IMG/VR virus record: IMGVR_UViG_3300032282_006516 | Coordinates: 1 to 64,000 of that record | Strand: one strand, 5' to 3' | DNA: 64,000 bases | Origin: a virus | In this document: positions 42,159 through 49,077 of the stretch, in pieces | Numbering within the stretch: position 1 is the first letter of the stretch | How the letters are laid out: the number at the start of each line of letters is the position of its first letter | Made by a program: the position numbers and the translations under genes | The notes under the pieces: model-generated | Seen by the model: only the letters and a program-made list of their open reading frames with translations | What the model was told of the DNA's origin: nothing | Databases searched by the model: none

Positions 42159-42375
42159 CTCCCCACTTTACCTCACCGTCGTACTCAACACACTTCACAA
42201 GTCGCGCCTCAAGCGAGAGAACCGCGGCGCTGACGTTTACCAGAACAAGGTGTCCGCTCGACTTCCACACCGCGCCCTTGATGACATTATCGAGAGCGTG
42301 GCGCGGCATATCCGGAAAGACATACTTCGCGCCAAGGTGCGTCTCTACAGTCACTGTGACCAGGTCATGCCCCAT
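42124..42375 (-). CDS. Hypothetical small protein
   Basis: 83 residues from ATG 42375 (an alternative ATG is at 42384). Beta-rich (DLVTVTVETHLGAKYVF, HLVLVNVSAAVLSLEA). Overlaps the next gene by 35 bp. Unknown. Confidence 0.5.
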   Translation of the reverse strand: MGHDLVTVTVETHLGAKYVFPDMPRHALDNVIKGAVWKSSGHLVLVNVSAAVLSLEARLVKCVEYDGEVKWGDAPLYQLPESG

Positions 42376-42907
42376 CGCCGACATCGTCCGTCCCCGTCTT
42401 CACCGCGAACACGCGGATGGTAGTAGGCGCCTTGCGCATGATGCGCTTCTGCGTTTCCGTGAGACTCTCCGCAACGCACTTGAGAAGCGCCTCCTGCTCG
42501 AAGCCAGCTGCGTCAGCCGCAACCTTGGCGTTGAGCGCCGAGTACTCGCTGCGGATGCGGAAGATGAACTGGTCCATCATCGCGTCTGCAACGTGAGCGT
42601 GCGCCTCGCAGAAAACTGGCTGCTGCATCATGTCCACCACGCGCTTGTAGCGCGGAGGCGCCGCAAAGTAGCTGCGTAGCCAGTCCCACCCACCACGCGA
42701 CCGTTGTAGCAGCGGCGCCGGATAACGAGCGACCTCGCCGCAAACACATTTGGGGGCGGCGTCGTAATCGGCTCGCGCACGGTCTTCGAACTTCTGTTGT
42801 TCTTCCCGCCGCGTCGGCTTGTGGAAATGCGTCATTAGGGCGCGAACCATCACCGCGCCCATGATGCCAGCACAAAGCACAAGGAAAACTCCCTGCGTGG
42901 TATCCAT
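42365..42907 (-). CDS. Membrane-anchored hypothetical protein with Cys motif
   Basis: 180 residues from ATG 42907 (AAGGAG upstream). N-terminal helix TTQGVFLVLCAGIMGAVMVRAL anchors it; then CVCG and VFCEAHAHVADAMMDQF provide Cys/His for metal. Position beside a lysozyme suggests a spanin or holin role, but the Cys/His pattern argues against a simple one. Confidence 0.55.
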   Translation of the reverse strand: MDTTQGVFLVLCAGIMGAVMVRALMTHFHKPTRREEQQKFEDRARADYDAAPKCVCGEVARYPAPLLQRSRGGWDWLRSYFAAPPRYKRVVDMMQQPVFCEAHAHVADAMMDQFIFRIRSEYSALNAKVAADAAGFEQEALLKCVAESLTETQKRIMRKAPTTIRVFAVKTGTDDVGDGA

Positions 42908-42932
42908 TCGCGTACTCCTTGAACTTGTTTTA

Positions 42933-43253
42933 CTACAACGCCAACAAGGCGTCGCGGTCCCGACGCAAATGCTCTTCGCGCTCAATCTTTTGCAAGAGAG
43001 CCTGAAGGCCGAGAAGATGCTGCACCAACTCCGCGCGCAGATATTCCGTCTGCACGGTCAGCGCTTCCAACGCGCGCTCGGCGTGCTGTTCTGCACGCCG
43101 AAGCTCAAGAAGCGCGTAGAACTGCCCGTCGTCCAAGAGTTGTTGGATGACGGGGTCTACCTGATTTCGCCGAAGTACTTCTTCCGGCAACGTGCGGGTG
43201 AAGTGACCGATGTCGAGCAGCCGCGCGACGAACTCCAGCTCCGTCAGTGTCAC
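42933..43253 (-). CDS. Helical hypothetical protein
   Basis: 106 residues from GTG overlapping the previous stop (GTGA). Helical throughout with heptads (LLELRRAEQHAERALEALTVQTEYLRAELVQHLLGL), so probably a coiled coil. Unknown. Confidence 0.6.
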   Translation of the reverse strand: MTLTELEFVARLLDIGHFTRTLPEEVLRRNQVDPVIQQLLDDGQFYALLELRRAEQHAERALEALTVQTEYLRAELVQHLLGLQALLQKIEREEHLRRDRDALLAL

Positions 43254-43648
43254 GGCTGCACGAAGTAGTCGTCCACCGGTGTCCACCCCAGCAACGCCCC
43301 AGGGTCCGGCGTCACCAGGATGTTCACGGCGTTCTTCGTTTTCTGCCGCACCACACCCAAGACATCCGCCTTGGAAACGGGACGGGTCAGAAACTGGATG
43401 AAGTACCGAAGCTCCGGCGGCCACGTCTTAGGAAAACTCACGCCTGGGGGGAGAGGTGCGTTCGGGTCCTGCCACTGAACCCACAGGCTGTAGCGCTTTA
43501 CGCCGTTCGCCTTCTCGATGTCCTGAAGCGCCGTTTCCAAGACAAGCGCCTTGTCCTGGTTGACGCTGCCGTCCGAGTTCAGCGTGCCCTGCTGCGCCAG
43601 GGAGATGAGCGCTTCGTACTGTTCCTGCGTAAGCGTGAACGTGGCCAT
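43250..43648 (-). CDS. Hypothetical protein
   Basis: 132 residues. Begins with a helix (TLTQEQYEALISLAQQG) and has a beta-rich middle (RYSLWVQWQDPNAPLPPGVSF). Unknown; between nucleotide kinase and coiled-coil gene. Confidence 0.6.
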   Translation of the reverse strand: MATFTLTQEQYEALISLAQQGTLNSDGSVNQDKALVLETALQDIEKANGVKRYSLWVQWQDPNAPLPPGVSFPKTWPPELRYFIQFLTRPVSKADVLGVVRQKTKNAVNILVTPDPGALLGWTPVDDYFVQP

Positions 43649-43660
43649 GCCGAGAGCCTA

Positions 43661-44344
43661 CTACTCCTTGCCCTGAGCGAGAAAGCGCCGGAGAAGGCCC
43701 CTGGCCCGCTCCTTCAGTTCAGCAACTGTGCCGTCGTTCAGCAACACCGCGTCAAAAAGACTCGGGTCGATGCTTTCTTGCTCGGTTTCGCTCGCATGTT
43801 GCCCCGCCACGCCGCGGAGCCCCGCAGACGGTCGCTCCAAGCGCCAAACAATGCCGCCACCGCGTCGAATCGCATCGACTTCATTCTTGAAACGAACGTC
43901 CGGAATGATGACGCCCTTCGGCGCCAGCCACGCCGGCTGGATACCCGTCTGGGCGGTGTAGTTCAGCGTCCGCGCGGTGCCTGCAGAATCTAGGAGCGTG
44001 GTTGCCGCGCGCAGAGCGTAGTCAATCCACACGTTCTCGTAGCACGCCCTTCCCCACTCTGTACCGAGCTGCTGGAGGGCGTACCGCGGTGTCAGAAAGC
44101 CCTGGAAGTCATGCGCGCCACTGCCTTCCGGTGCTCGACTCCACTCCGATGGATAGCGCGTATCGGGCGCGTTTCGCTTCTCACTCGGCCCCCAAAGCTG
44201 TTCGTCGGTAAAGGCGAACACATCTTTGCAGAACCGCTTGAGCGGGTCGGCCAGGGAGACTTTCGTAAAACCGAAGTCTTTGACCAGGGCGTCCGCTGCG
44301 GTGTCCTTGCCGCTTCCGGCGAGGCCGCACAGACCCAAAATCAC
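43661..44344 (-). CDS. Deoxynucleoside monophosphate kinase
   Basis: 227 residues from GTG 44344 (GTGA overlap). P-loop GLAGSGKD near residue 5, LADPLKRFCKDVFAFTDEQLWGPS lid/substrate helix, LGTEWGRACYENVWIDYAL, and IIPDVRFKNEVDAI, all as in T4 gp1-type dNMP kinases, which phosphorylate dTMP, dGMP and modified dCMP for phage DNA synthesis. Close to dCMP deaminase, a partner in dNTP supply. Confidence 0.8.
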   Translation of the reverse strand: MILGLCGLAGSGKDTAADALVKDFGFTKVSLADPLKRFCKDVFAFTDEQLWGPSEKRNAPDTRYPSEWSRAPEGSGAHDFQGFLTPRYALQQLGTEWGRACYENVWIDYALRAATTLLDSAGTARTLNYTAQTGIQPAWLAPKGVIIPDVRFKNEVDAIRRGGGIVWRLERPSAGLRGVAGQHASETEQESIDPSLFDAVLLNDGTVAELKERARGLLRRFLAQGKE

Positions 44345-44649
44345 AGGAGCACCTCGATACCGGCCACCCGCGCACGGCGAAGCAGCACGTCCCGACGACC
44401 GCCCTGACGCCACACGCGGCCGTCCGAGATGTCGAGGAAATGCGTACCGTCCTGCGTGCGCAGGCGCCCCGTCAACGGACCTTCGGACACCGGCTGTTCA
44501 GCCGGAGCGGTCACAACAATCTGCGAACCCAGAAGGTTCAGCATGTCCTGCGCGGCCGTTTGAATTGCAATCTTAACGTACGCTTCCAGGTCATCGACGA
44601 AACGAAGAACGTGCGGCGCGATGGACTGGTTCAGTTGCTCGTGTGTCAT
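44341..44649 (-). CDS. Hypothetical protein
   Basis: 102 residues; helical half (YVKIAIQTAAQDMLNLLGSQIVV) and a beta half (GRLRTQDGTHFLDISDGRVWRQGG). Between dCMP deaminase and dNMP kinase, coupled by ATGA on both sides. Unknown. Confidence 0.6.
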   Translation of the reverse strand: MTHEQLNQSIAPHVLRFVDDLEAYVKIAIQTAAQDMLNLLGSQIVVTAPAEQPVSEGPLTGRLRTQDGTHFLDISDGRVWRQGGRRDVLLRRARVAGIEVLL

Positions 44650-46001
44650 GTGAACTCCTTGTGGTCGGAAGATTGCAGCCGGGACACGATAATGCCCACG
44701 CGCTCAAGAAGTTCAAGCGATTCTTTTCGCCGGTAATCTTGGGCGTACCAAACGCGCACGACTCCACCGAGATTGATGAGACGTTTCGCACACATCAAGC
44801 AGGGCAGGTGCGTGCAGAAAACAATCTTCGGCGTGTCGCGGGGCACGTCGCAGTTGATGACCGCGTTCTCTTCTGCGTGAAGGCAGTTTTGCGCTACCAT
44901 GCCTGCATTCCCGGCGGCGTACCACCCCGACCGGGTCTGAAGGTTGTACACATGGCCCGCCCACTCCTTGCGCTCGATGAGCCGGACCTTGTTCGACGCT
45001 ACCTTGAGGGGGACACTGTTCTGTCCCTGGCAGCGCGGTACAAGGTCTCGCACACGACCATCCAAAACCGCCTGCGCAAACACGGCGTCCTTCGCCAAAT
45101 GGCCGAGGACCTGCGCCGGCATAAGAGCGCCTCGCGGCTGCGCCTCCCCATCGAAGACCTCGTGCGCCGCTACAACGCCGGAGAATCCGCCAACGGCCTC
45201 GCGGCTGTATTCCACGTAAGCCGTGGTGCTATCGAACGCCGTCTTCAAGAGGCGGGAGTTCTCGACATCGAGCGGCGAACTACGCGCCGCTCCCGACGGG
45301 CGCGCGAAGTCGATGGCCGAGTGCGCCGGGCCTTGAACGCCGAGAAGCGGGGGACGCTCCAGGGCAGCGGGGAGGCTTGGTTGGTCGAAGAGACACAGAA
45401 AGCCGGACTCTTCGTAGAACCTCAGAAAGCAGTCGGAGGATACAACCTCGACCTCCTGGTCGAGCACACCGTCGCCGTGGAACTGATGACGGGCGCCAGC
45501 ATGCCGTACCAACCGGCCCGCTATGGCGAGCGACTCAAATACCTGCTCGACAGGCACACGCTTTTGGTCGTGTGGAGCTGCGGACGACACACCCTCGTCC
45601 CAGCAGGCGTGCAAAAGCTCGTCGCCCTCTTGAAGAGTCTCTGCAGCAACCCAACCCCGCCCAAGCACCAGTACTGGGTGATTCGGGGTGACGGTGAAGT
45701 CGTCGTACGCGGTGACCAGCCGTACGACCGTGCCCTCGTACCAGCGGCGGTACGCGCGTTCGACCGACAGTGCCGTCGTAAGCGTACCTGACACAAAACA
45801 GCCACAGTTTCCTACCGCGGCTTCACCGTGCACGTCGCAGTCGTTGTCGCACCCTGCCGCGTTGCCGTTGTACCCGACAGCCAGCACCTTTCTGAAATCG
45901 GGCGTAACAATCGCGCAACCCACACGCAGGCGACGACACGTCGAACGCTCGCTCATGCTGGAAGCGAGACGCATGTAAATGTCTTGAAACGAAGGACGCA
46001 T
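44646..46001 (-). CDS. dCMP/cytidine deaminase (ComEB-like) split by an intein
   Basis: 451 residues. Exteins: 1-67 plus 373-451 rebuild a 146-residue zinc deaminase with GNCG|CLHAEENA (Cys/His/Glu active site) and PCLMCAK (Cys ligands). The intein lies exactly before the active-site Cys. Start ATG 46001 is in a TGATG overlap. Deamination of dCMP feeds dUMP and then dTMP synthesis. Splicing would be required for activity. A homing-endonuclease-like gene sits antisense in the intein. Confidence 0.85.
   Translation of the reverse strand: MRPSFQDIYMRLASSMSERSTCRRLRVGCAIVTPDFRKVLAVGYNGNAAGCDNDCDVHGEAAVGNCGCFVSGTLTTALSVERAYRRWYEGTVVRLVTAYDDFTVTPNHPVLVLGRGWVAAETLQEGDELLHACWDEGVSSAAPHDQKRVPVEQVFESLAIAGRLVRHAGARHQFHGDGVLDQEVEVVSSDCFLRFYEESGFLCLFDQPSLPAALERPPLLGVQGPAHSAIDFARPSGAARSSPLDVENSRLLKTAFDSTTAYVEYSREAVGGFSGVVAAHEVFDGEAQPRGALMPAQVLGHLAKDAVFAQAVLDGRVRDLVPRCQGQNSVPLKVASNKVRLIERKEWAGHVYNLQTRSGWYAAGNAGMVAQNCLHAEENAVINCDVPRDTPKIVFCTHLPCLMCAKRLINLGGVVRVWYAQDYRRKESLELLERVGIIVSRLQSSDHKEFT
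44886..45800 (-). mobile_element. Intein in dCMP deaminase (305 residues)
   Basis: Block A CFVSGTLTT starts at Cys1; block B has the TPNHPVLV (TxxH) motif; block F/G reads WAGHVYNLQTRSGWYAAGNAGMVAQN, followed by extein Cys. The end is ...Gln-Asn|Cys with Gln in place of the usual His. The 180 or so residues between B and F have no sense-strand LAGLIDADG or HNH motif. Confidence 0.85.
44952..45791 (+). CDS. Homing-endonuclease-like protein antisense to the intein (double HTH + Vsr/EDxHD-like nuclease)
   Basis: 279 residues, wholly inside the intein coding region on the other strand, codons in exact register with it. Two HTH repeats at 12-47 and 69-104 share DLVRRY-x-x-G, LA, VS-x-x-x-I and RL-x-x-x-GVL. 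The C-terminal core has Glu141 (GEAWLVEE), YNLDLL with Asp167 and VAVELMTG with Glu177, like Vsr-fold/EDxHD homing endonucleases such as I-Bth0305I (named family; exact match not tested). Start ATG 44952 has only a weak AAGG. It probably moves the intein. Confidence 0.75.
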   Translation: MARPLLALDEPDLVRRYLEGDTVLSLAARYKVSHTTIQNRLRKHGVLRQMAEDLRRHKSASRLRLPIEDLVRRYNAGESANGLAAVFHVSRGAIERRLQEAGVLDIERRTTRRSRRAREVDGRVRRALNAEKRGTLQGSGEAWLVEETQKAGLFVEPQKAVGGYNLDLLVEHTVAVELMTGASMPYQPARYGERLKYLLDRHTLLVVWSCGRHTLVPAGVQKLVALLKSLCSNPTPPKHQYWVIRGDGEVVVRGDQPYDRALVPAAVRAFDRQCRRKRT

Positions 46002-46309
46002 CAAAGGGCTCCTCGGGCGGCTAAAACTTCGCGCATCACATCCCGTGCGTAGTCACAAGCGCGGCGCTGTACGCGCCACGCAAGCGGGCTACCGGCGTAG
46101 GACACCCCAAAAACTTCGGGGCGTGTGAACTCCTTGTCGTAGTGCTGCGGTCCGTCTTCACGCGACGGCCACACCACACGCAGCGTGAACTCCCCGTCCT
46201 TGCCGGGAAGAAAGTCTACGGACGTAGCGTAGGTTGCGCGCCGGATAGGGTCGGCCCACCCACGCAGCTGCCCGCAAAGAGTTTGAAGAAGTACCGTACC
46301 TCGGTCCAT
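46001..46309 (-). CDS. Hypothetical protein
   Basis: 102 residues. Basic alpha/beta protein (LLQTLCGQLRGWADPIRRA, EFTLRVVWPSREDG). Coupled to dCMP deaminase by TGATG. Its ATG lies ten bases from the start of a divergent gene. Unknown. Confidence 0.6.
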   Translation of the reverse strand: MDRGTVLLQTLCGQLRGWADPIRRATYATSVDFLPGKDGEFTLRVVWPSREDGPQHYDKEFTRPEVFGVSYAGSPLAWRVQRRACDYARDVMREVLAARGAL

Positions 46310-46318
46310 ACTGCCTCC

Positions 46319-46771
46319 GTGGCGCGCGACCTACGGTACATCACGAGCGAACGCTTTATCCACGATGACCTCGCGGCACGCGCGGCTGACATGGCGAAGG
46401 AAGCTCTACAGCAGTGGCGAAAAGAACGCCGCATCGAGAGCTTCGCCATCAGCTGGCCCAGCGAGCACATCGTTGGAGACGACGGTTCGACCATCACGCA
46501 CGCGGTGCTTATGCCGCTGCGCGGTGACTTAGACGAAGGGGCGAAGCACGCAGCGCTGACGCGGATGGTCGAGAAGACCAAAGCGTACGGACTCGTCGTG
46601 ATTGAGCGTCGTCAGAACGAAATCCGCGTGCTCTTTGAAACGCACCATGGCGCCCGAGCCTGGATTACTCCGCTCAAGCGCCATGGGGACCTCCTTGTTC
46701 CTGGGAGGACGCAGGTGCGCGATAACGCCGAGTGTCTGGGATTTCTCTGGCGTCCGCAGCTCGTCAGCTAG
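46319..46771 (+). CDS. Hypothetical plus-strand protein, GTG start
   Basis: 150 residues: helix (DLAARAADMAKEALQQWRKER), then beta strands (ESFAISWPSEHIVGDDGSTITHAVLMPLRG, GLVVIERRQNEIRVLFET). GTG 46319 is the first start after the divergent gene; no promoter was found between them. Unknown. Confidence 0.55.
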   Translation: MARDLRYITSERFIHDDLAARAADMAKEALQQWRKERRIESFAISWPSEHIVGDDGSTITHAVLMPLRGDLDEGAKHAALTRMVEKTKAYGLVVIERRQNEIRVLFETHHGARAWITPLKRHGDLLVPGRTQVRDNAECLGFLWRPQLVS

Positions 46772-46772
46772 T

Positions 46773-47426
46773 TCAGCTCGCGCCGGGAATCGGGAAGCCG
46801 ACCGCGATGGCTGCCTTCTTGAGACGCTCGTGCTGCGCACGCTCCTCCGCCGAAAGCGTGGTCTCGTCGATGAGACCGTTGCCGCTACGCGCCTGAATCT
46901 CCTCGACCACGCCGGTCTCGGGCGTATCCAGGGTCACGCGCGTTGCCGCATCACGCGCCACGGTGCGCGCATTCAGGTAGTACTCCGCCGTCGCCGCCGC
47001 GTACGCGCGCTGCTCCATCTCGTTGAGCGAACCGGCGTTGCGGTACGCCGAGATGACCGTCGCCGCGGCGTGCTGGCGAACCGTCGACGGGTCATTCGTC
47101 GCGTCGTCCTGCGCAGCCGCCGTCGCCCGACCCGCCTTGACCGCCTTGACCGCCTTCTTCGCGGCCTTGGCCGGCTTCACCGCCTTGGCAGGCTTCGTGG
47201 CCTTAGCGGGCTTCTTTTCCGCCTTGTCAGCCTTGGCCGCCTTGACGGCCTTCTTCACCGCCGGCGCTCCGCCGAAGTGCTTCTCCGCCGTGGTGCGGGC
47301 CTTCTCCTTGTCCGCATCCGACCAATCCGACTTGCCGATGGCACGACGCGCGCCGACGAGACCGGCGTACTTCCCGGCCTTGAGGTTGATGGCGAACTTC
47401 TCCGGGCTGAGCTTCTCGTAGTTCAT
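46773..47426 (-). CDS. Histone H1-like, Lys/Ala-rich protein with phage-type N-terminal domain
   Basis: 217 residues. N-terminal EKLSPEKFAINLKAGKYAGLVGARRAIGKSDWSDADKEKAR is a small helical domain known from phages. The middle (about 57-100) is AK-P repeats (AVKKAVKAAKADKAEKKPAK ... KAAKKAVKAVKAG) like eukaryotic H1 tails and bacterial AlgP/Hc1. The C-terminus is helical and neutral. Probably binds DNA or RNA; a nucleoid or packaging role is inferred. Own TTGACA promoter and AGGAG. Confidence 0.7.
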   Translation of the reverse strand: MNYEKLSPEKFAINLKAGKYAGLVGARRAIGKSDWSDADKEKARTTAEKHFGGAPAVKKAVKAAKADKAEKKPAKATKPAKAVKPAKAAKKAVKAVKAGRATAAAQDDATNDPSTVRQHAAATVISAYRNAGSLNEMEQRAYAAATAEYYLNARTVARDAATRVTLDTPETGVVEEIQARSGNGLIDETTLSAEERAQHERLKKAAIAVGFPIPGAS

Positions 47427-47491
47427 GTCTGAAAGTCTCCTGCGTGAGCACCGTTAGTGGCGGCTCAATACTCCATTGTGGAGGGCTTGTA

Positions 47492-47542
47492 GAAATACTA
47501 CCGCCTGCAACGATGTCAACCTCTCTTCTGAAAGAAGAGAGG
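47492..47542 (-). promoter_or_regulatory. Sigma70-type promoter plus palindromic operator
   Basis: TTGACA (47514-47519), 16 bases, TATTTC (47492-47497) on the minus strand. A perfect palindrome with 10-bp arms (47520-47529 and 47533-47542, CCTCTCTTCT and its complement) abuts the -35. Confidence 0.6.
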
Positions 47543-47561
47543 GCTCGACAGCCTTGTACCG

Positions 47562-47598
47562 CAAGTAGTACGACATTTTGGGTACAAGAACCGTGGAG
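47562..47598 (+). promoter_or_regulatory. Phage promoter motif
   Basis: CAAGTAGTAC, N9, GGTACAAGAACCGTGGAGG, in the shared spacing, just before the gene at 47604. Confidence 0.6.
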
Positions 47599-47603
47599 GT
47601 CGT

Positions 47604-47807
47604 ATGGCCAAGAAAATGGTGTTCATCTGTGATGGTTCGTCGTGCGGTGCAATTCTCGTCAACCCGAGCGACGGGTTCGTTCTCCGGGGCAGCATTCGTG
47701 CAACCGCTCTGGAAGAGGCGGGAGCGCTCGCGCCCCTCGTAACTACGGGGGAAAACGAAGAAACCGCACTCTGCCGGGAGTGCATGATGAAGGCGCTGAA
47801 GCTCTAG
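47604..47807 (+). CDS. Small protein with four Cys
   Basis: 67 residues: CDGSSC near 9-14 and CREC near 57-60 as probable zinc ligands. GGAGG ribosome binding site. First gene of the right plus-strand island. Confidence 0.65.
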   Translation: MAKKMVFICDGSSCGAILVNPSDGFVLRGSIRATALEEAGALAPLVTTGENEETALCRECMMKALKL

Positions 47808-47815
47808 GTGCAGCC

Positions 47816-48679
47816 ATGATGGATTATGGAAGGGCCATCGCCTGGCTCAACGCACCGCGAAGGAAAGACCGTACGCGCATCGGGCACGAGACATACCTCT
47901 CCCGGACTCAAGAGGGTGTTGCCCTAGAGTATCGAGAGAGTTTCATCGTGACGTACCGCCCAAATGGGGACCTGTGGTTCCACAACCGCGGCTACCAGAC
48001 ACGGACGACTAAGGACCGGTACAACCGATTCTTGCCGCCAAACTTCTGGGTGTACGAACACGACAAGTTGTGGTTTCTGCAAACGCCCGCGGGAACGCGG
48101 CCGTTTCGGAACGGGATGGTCGTGAAGCCCTCAGGGCGGGTCGAAGGGTTTCCGGCGCCATTCTATGAGATTGACGCGCGAGACCTCTACGACCGCACCC
48201 GGCGGTACGCTCGCGACTACACCGACGTACTTACCCGTGGTCTTATCAACCGACCGCGCGGCGAAGGGGATTGCCCCAAATGCTACGACGTTCTCTTTGA
48301 GCTTACTGGCGGAAACACAATCCACGACGAGGCGGCCGTCCAACGGCACCTGTTGGAACATGTGCAAGAGCAGAGCACACCCGGCTCATTGATAGCGCTC
48401 GCCGCAGCGCGACACGCCGTGCGCGGTTACCCAACCAGCACTGGAGGGCTGTTCCGGTACTCGCCGTCGTTCGCGGCGGTTGTTGAAGTCTGCTGGCCAG
48501 ATTCGCAAAAGCTGCGAAAGAAGCCACGGACGAAAGCAGAGAAAATCGAGCAGGTTGAACTACGTATGCTGCGAAATAGCGACGTAGCCCTGCCGAACAT
48601 CCAACCACGGTACTGGCGAAGAGAAATCGCCAGCGTTCTAAAGCACTTCTTGCTGGAGAAGTTCGAGTTCAGCGTATGA
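47816..48679 (+). CDS. Hypothetical protein
   Basis: 287 residues from ATG 47816 (an ATG follows directly at 47819). Beta-rich first half (ESFIVTYRPNGDLWFHNRGYQTRTTKDRYNRFLP), a CPKC motif near residue 151, then helices. Possibly a nucleic-acid-binding phage protein of a common type, but I cannot name the family. Ends overlapping the next gene by ATGA. Confidence 0.6.
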   Translation: MMDYGRAIAWLNAPRRKDRTRIGHETYLSRTQEGVALEYRESFIVTYRPNGDLWFHNRGYQTRTTKDRYNRFLPPNFWVYEHDKLWFLQTPAGTRPFRNGMVVKPSGRVEGFPAPFYEIDARDLYDRTRRYARDYTDVLTRGLINRPRGEGDCPKCYDVLFELTGGNTIHDEAAVQRHLLEHVQEQSTPGSLIALAAARHAVRGYPTSTGGLFRYSPSFAAVVEVCWPDSQKLRKKPRTKAEKIEQVELRMLRNSDVALPNIQPRYWRREIASVLKHFLLEKFEFSV

Positions 48680-49077
48680 AACGCGTTTACGAGCGTACCG
48701 TACGAGCCTGGCTCGTCTTAGAAGACGACGCTGCGGTGTTGTTTGAGCTGCTGCGCAGTGCCGTACGGCGCGCCCGTAAAGACAAGGCCCCGACTACCCA
48801 GAGTGAGGTAGTCGGGGCCATCGTAACGGCGTATTGTCTTAGCCACCGGATGGACATCCTGGAGCACTTACCCAATGAGTTCGAACGGCAGCGCTTTGAA
48901 GAGGCTCTTCAATCCCACCGCGTCGTCACCCGACTACCTCGCTCCCATCGCGCCAACCGTCTTCGACCAAGAGGTGACGTTCCCTCGGTTCCCGACGCTG
49001 CAGGAGCAACTGGCGCACCTGAACGGAACAGCGCCCCATCCGTTGATGGAAGTGGGCGTGGCACCCCCACCTCCTGA
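48676..49077 (+). CDS. Hypothetical protein overlapping the next gene
   Basis: 133 residues. First 75 residues are convincing (RTVRAWLVLEDDAAVLFELLRSAVRRARK, SEVVGAIVTAYCLSHRMDILE). The last part (RPRGDVPSVPDAAGATGAPERN) is low-complexity and overlaps the next gene by 203 bp. Confidence 0.5.
   Translation: MKRVYERTVRAWLVLEDDAAVLFELLRSAVRRARKDKAPTTQSEVVGAIVTAYCLSHRMDILEHLPNEFERQRFEEALQSHRVVTRLPRSHRANRLRPRGDVPSVPDAAGATGAPERNSAPSVDGSGRGTPTS

Noticed and set aside
46602-47432. 276-codon plus-strand ORF opposite the histone-like gene
   Set aside because: Arg/Leu-rich mirror of the AK repeat; no ribosome binding site or motif.
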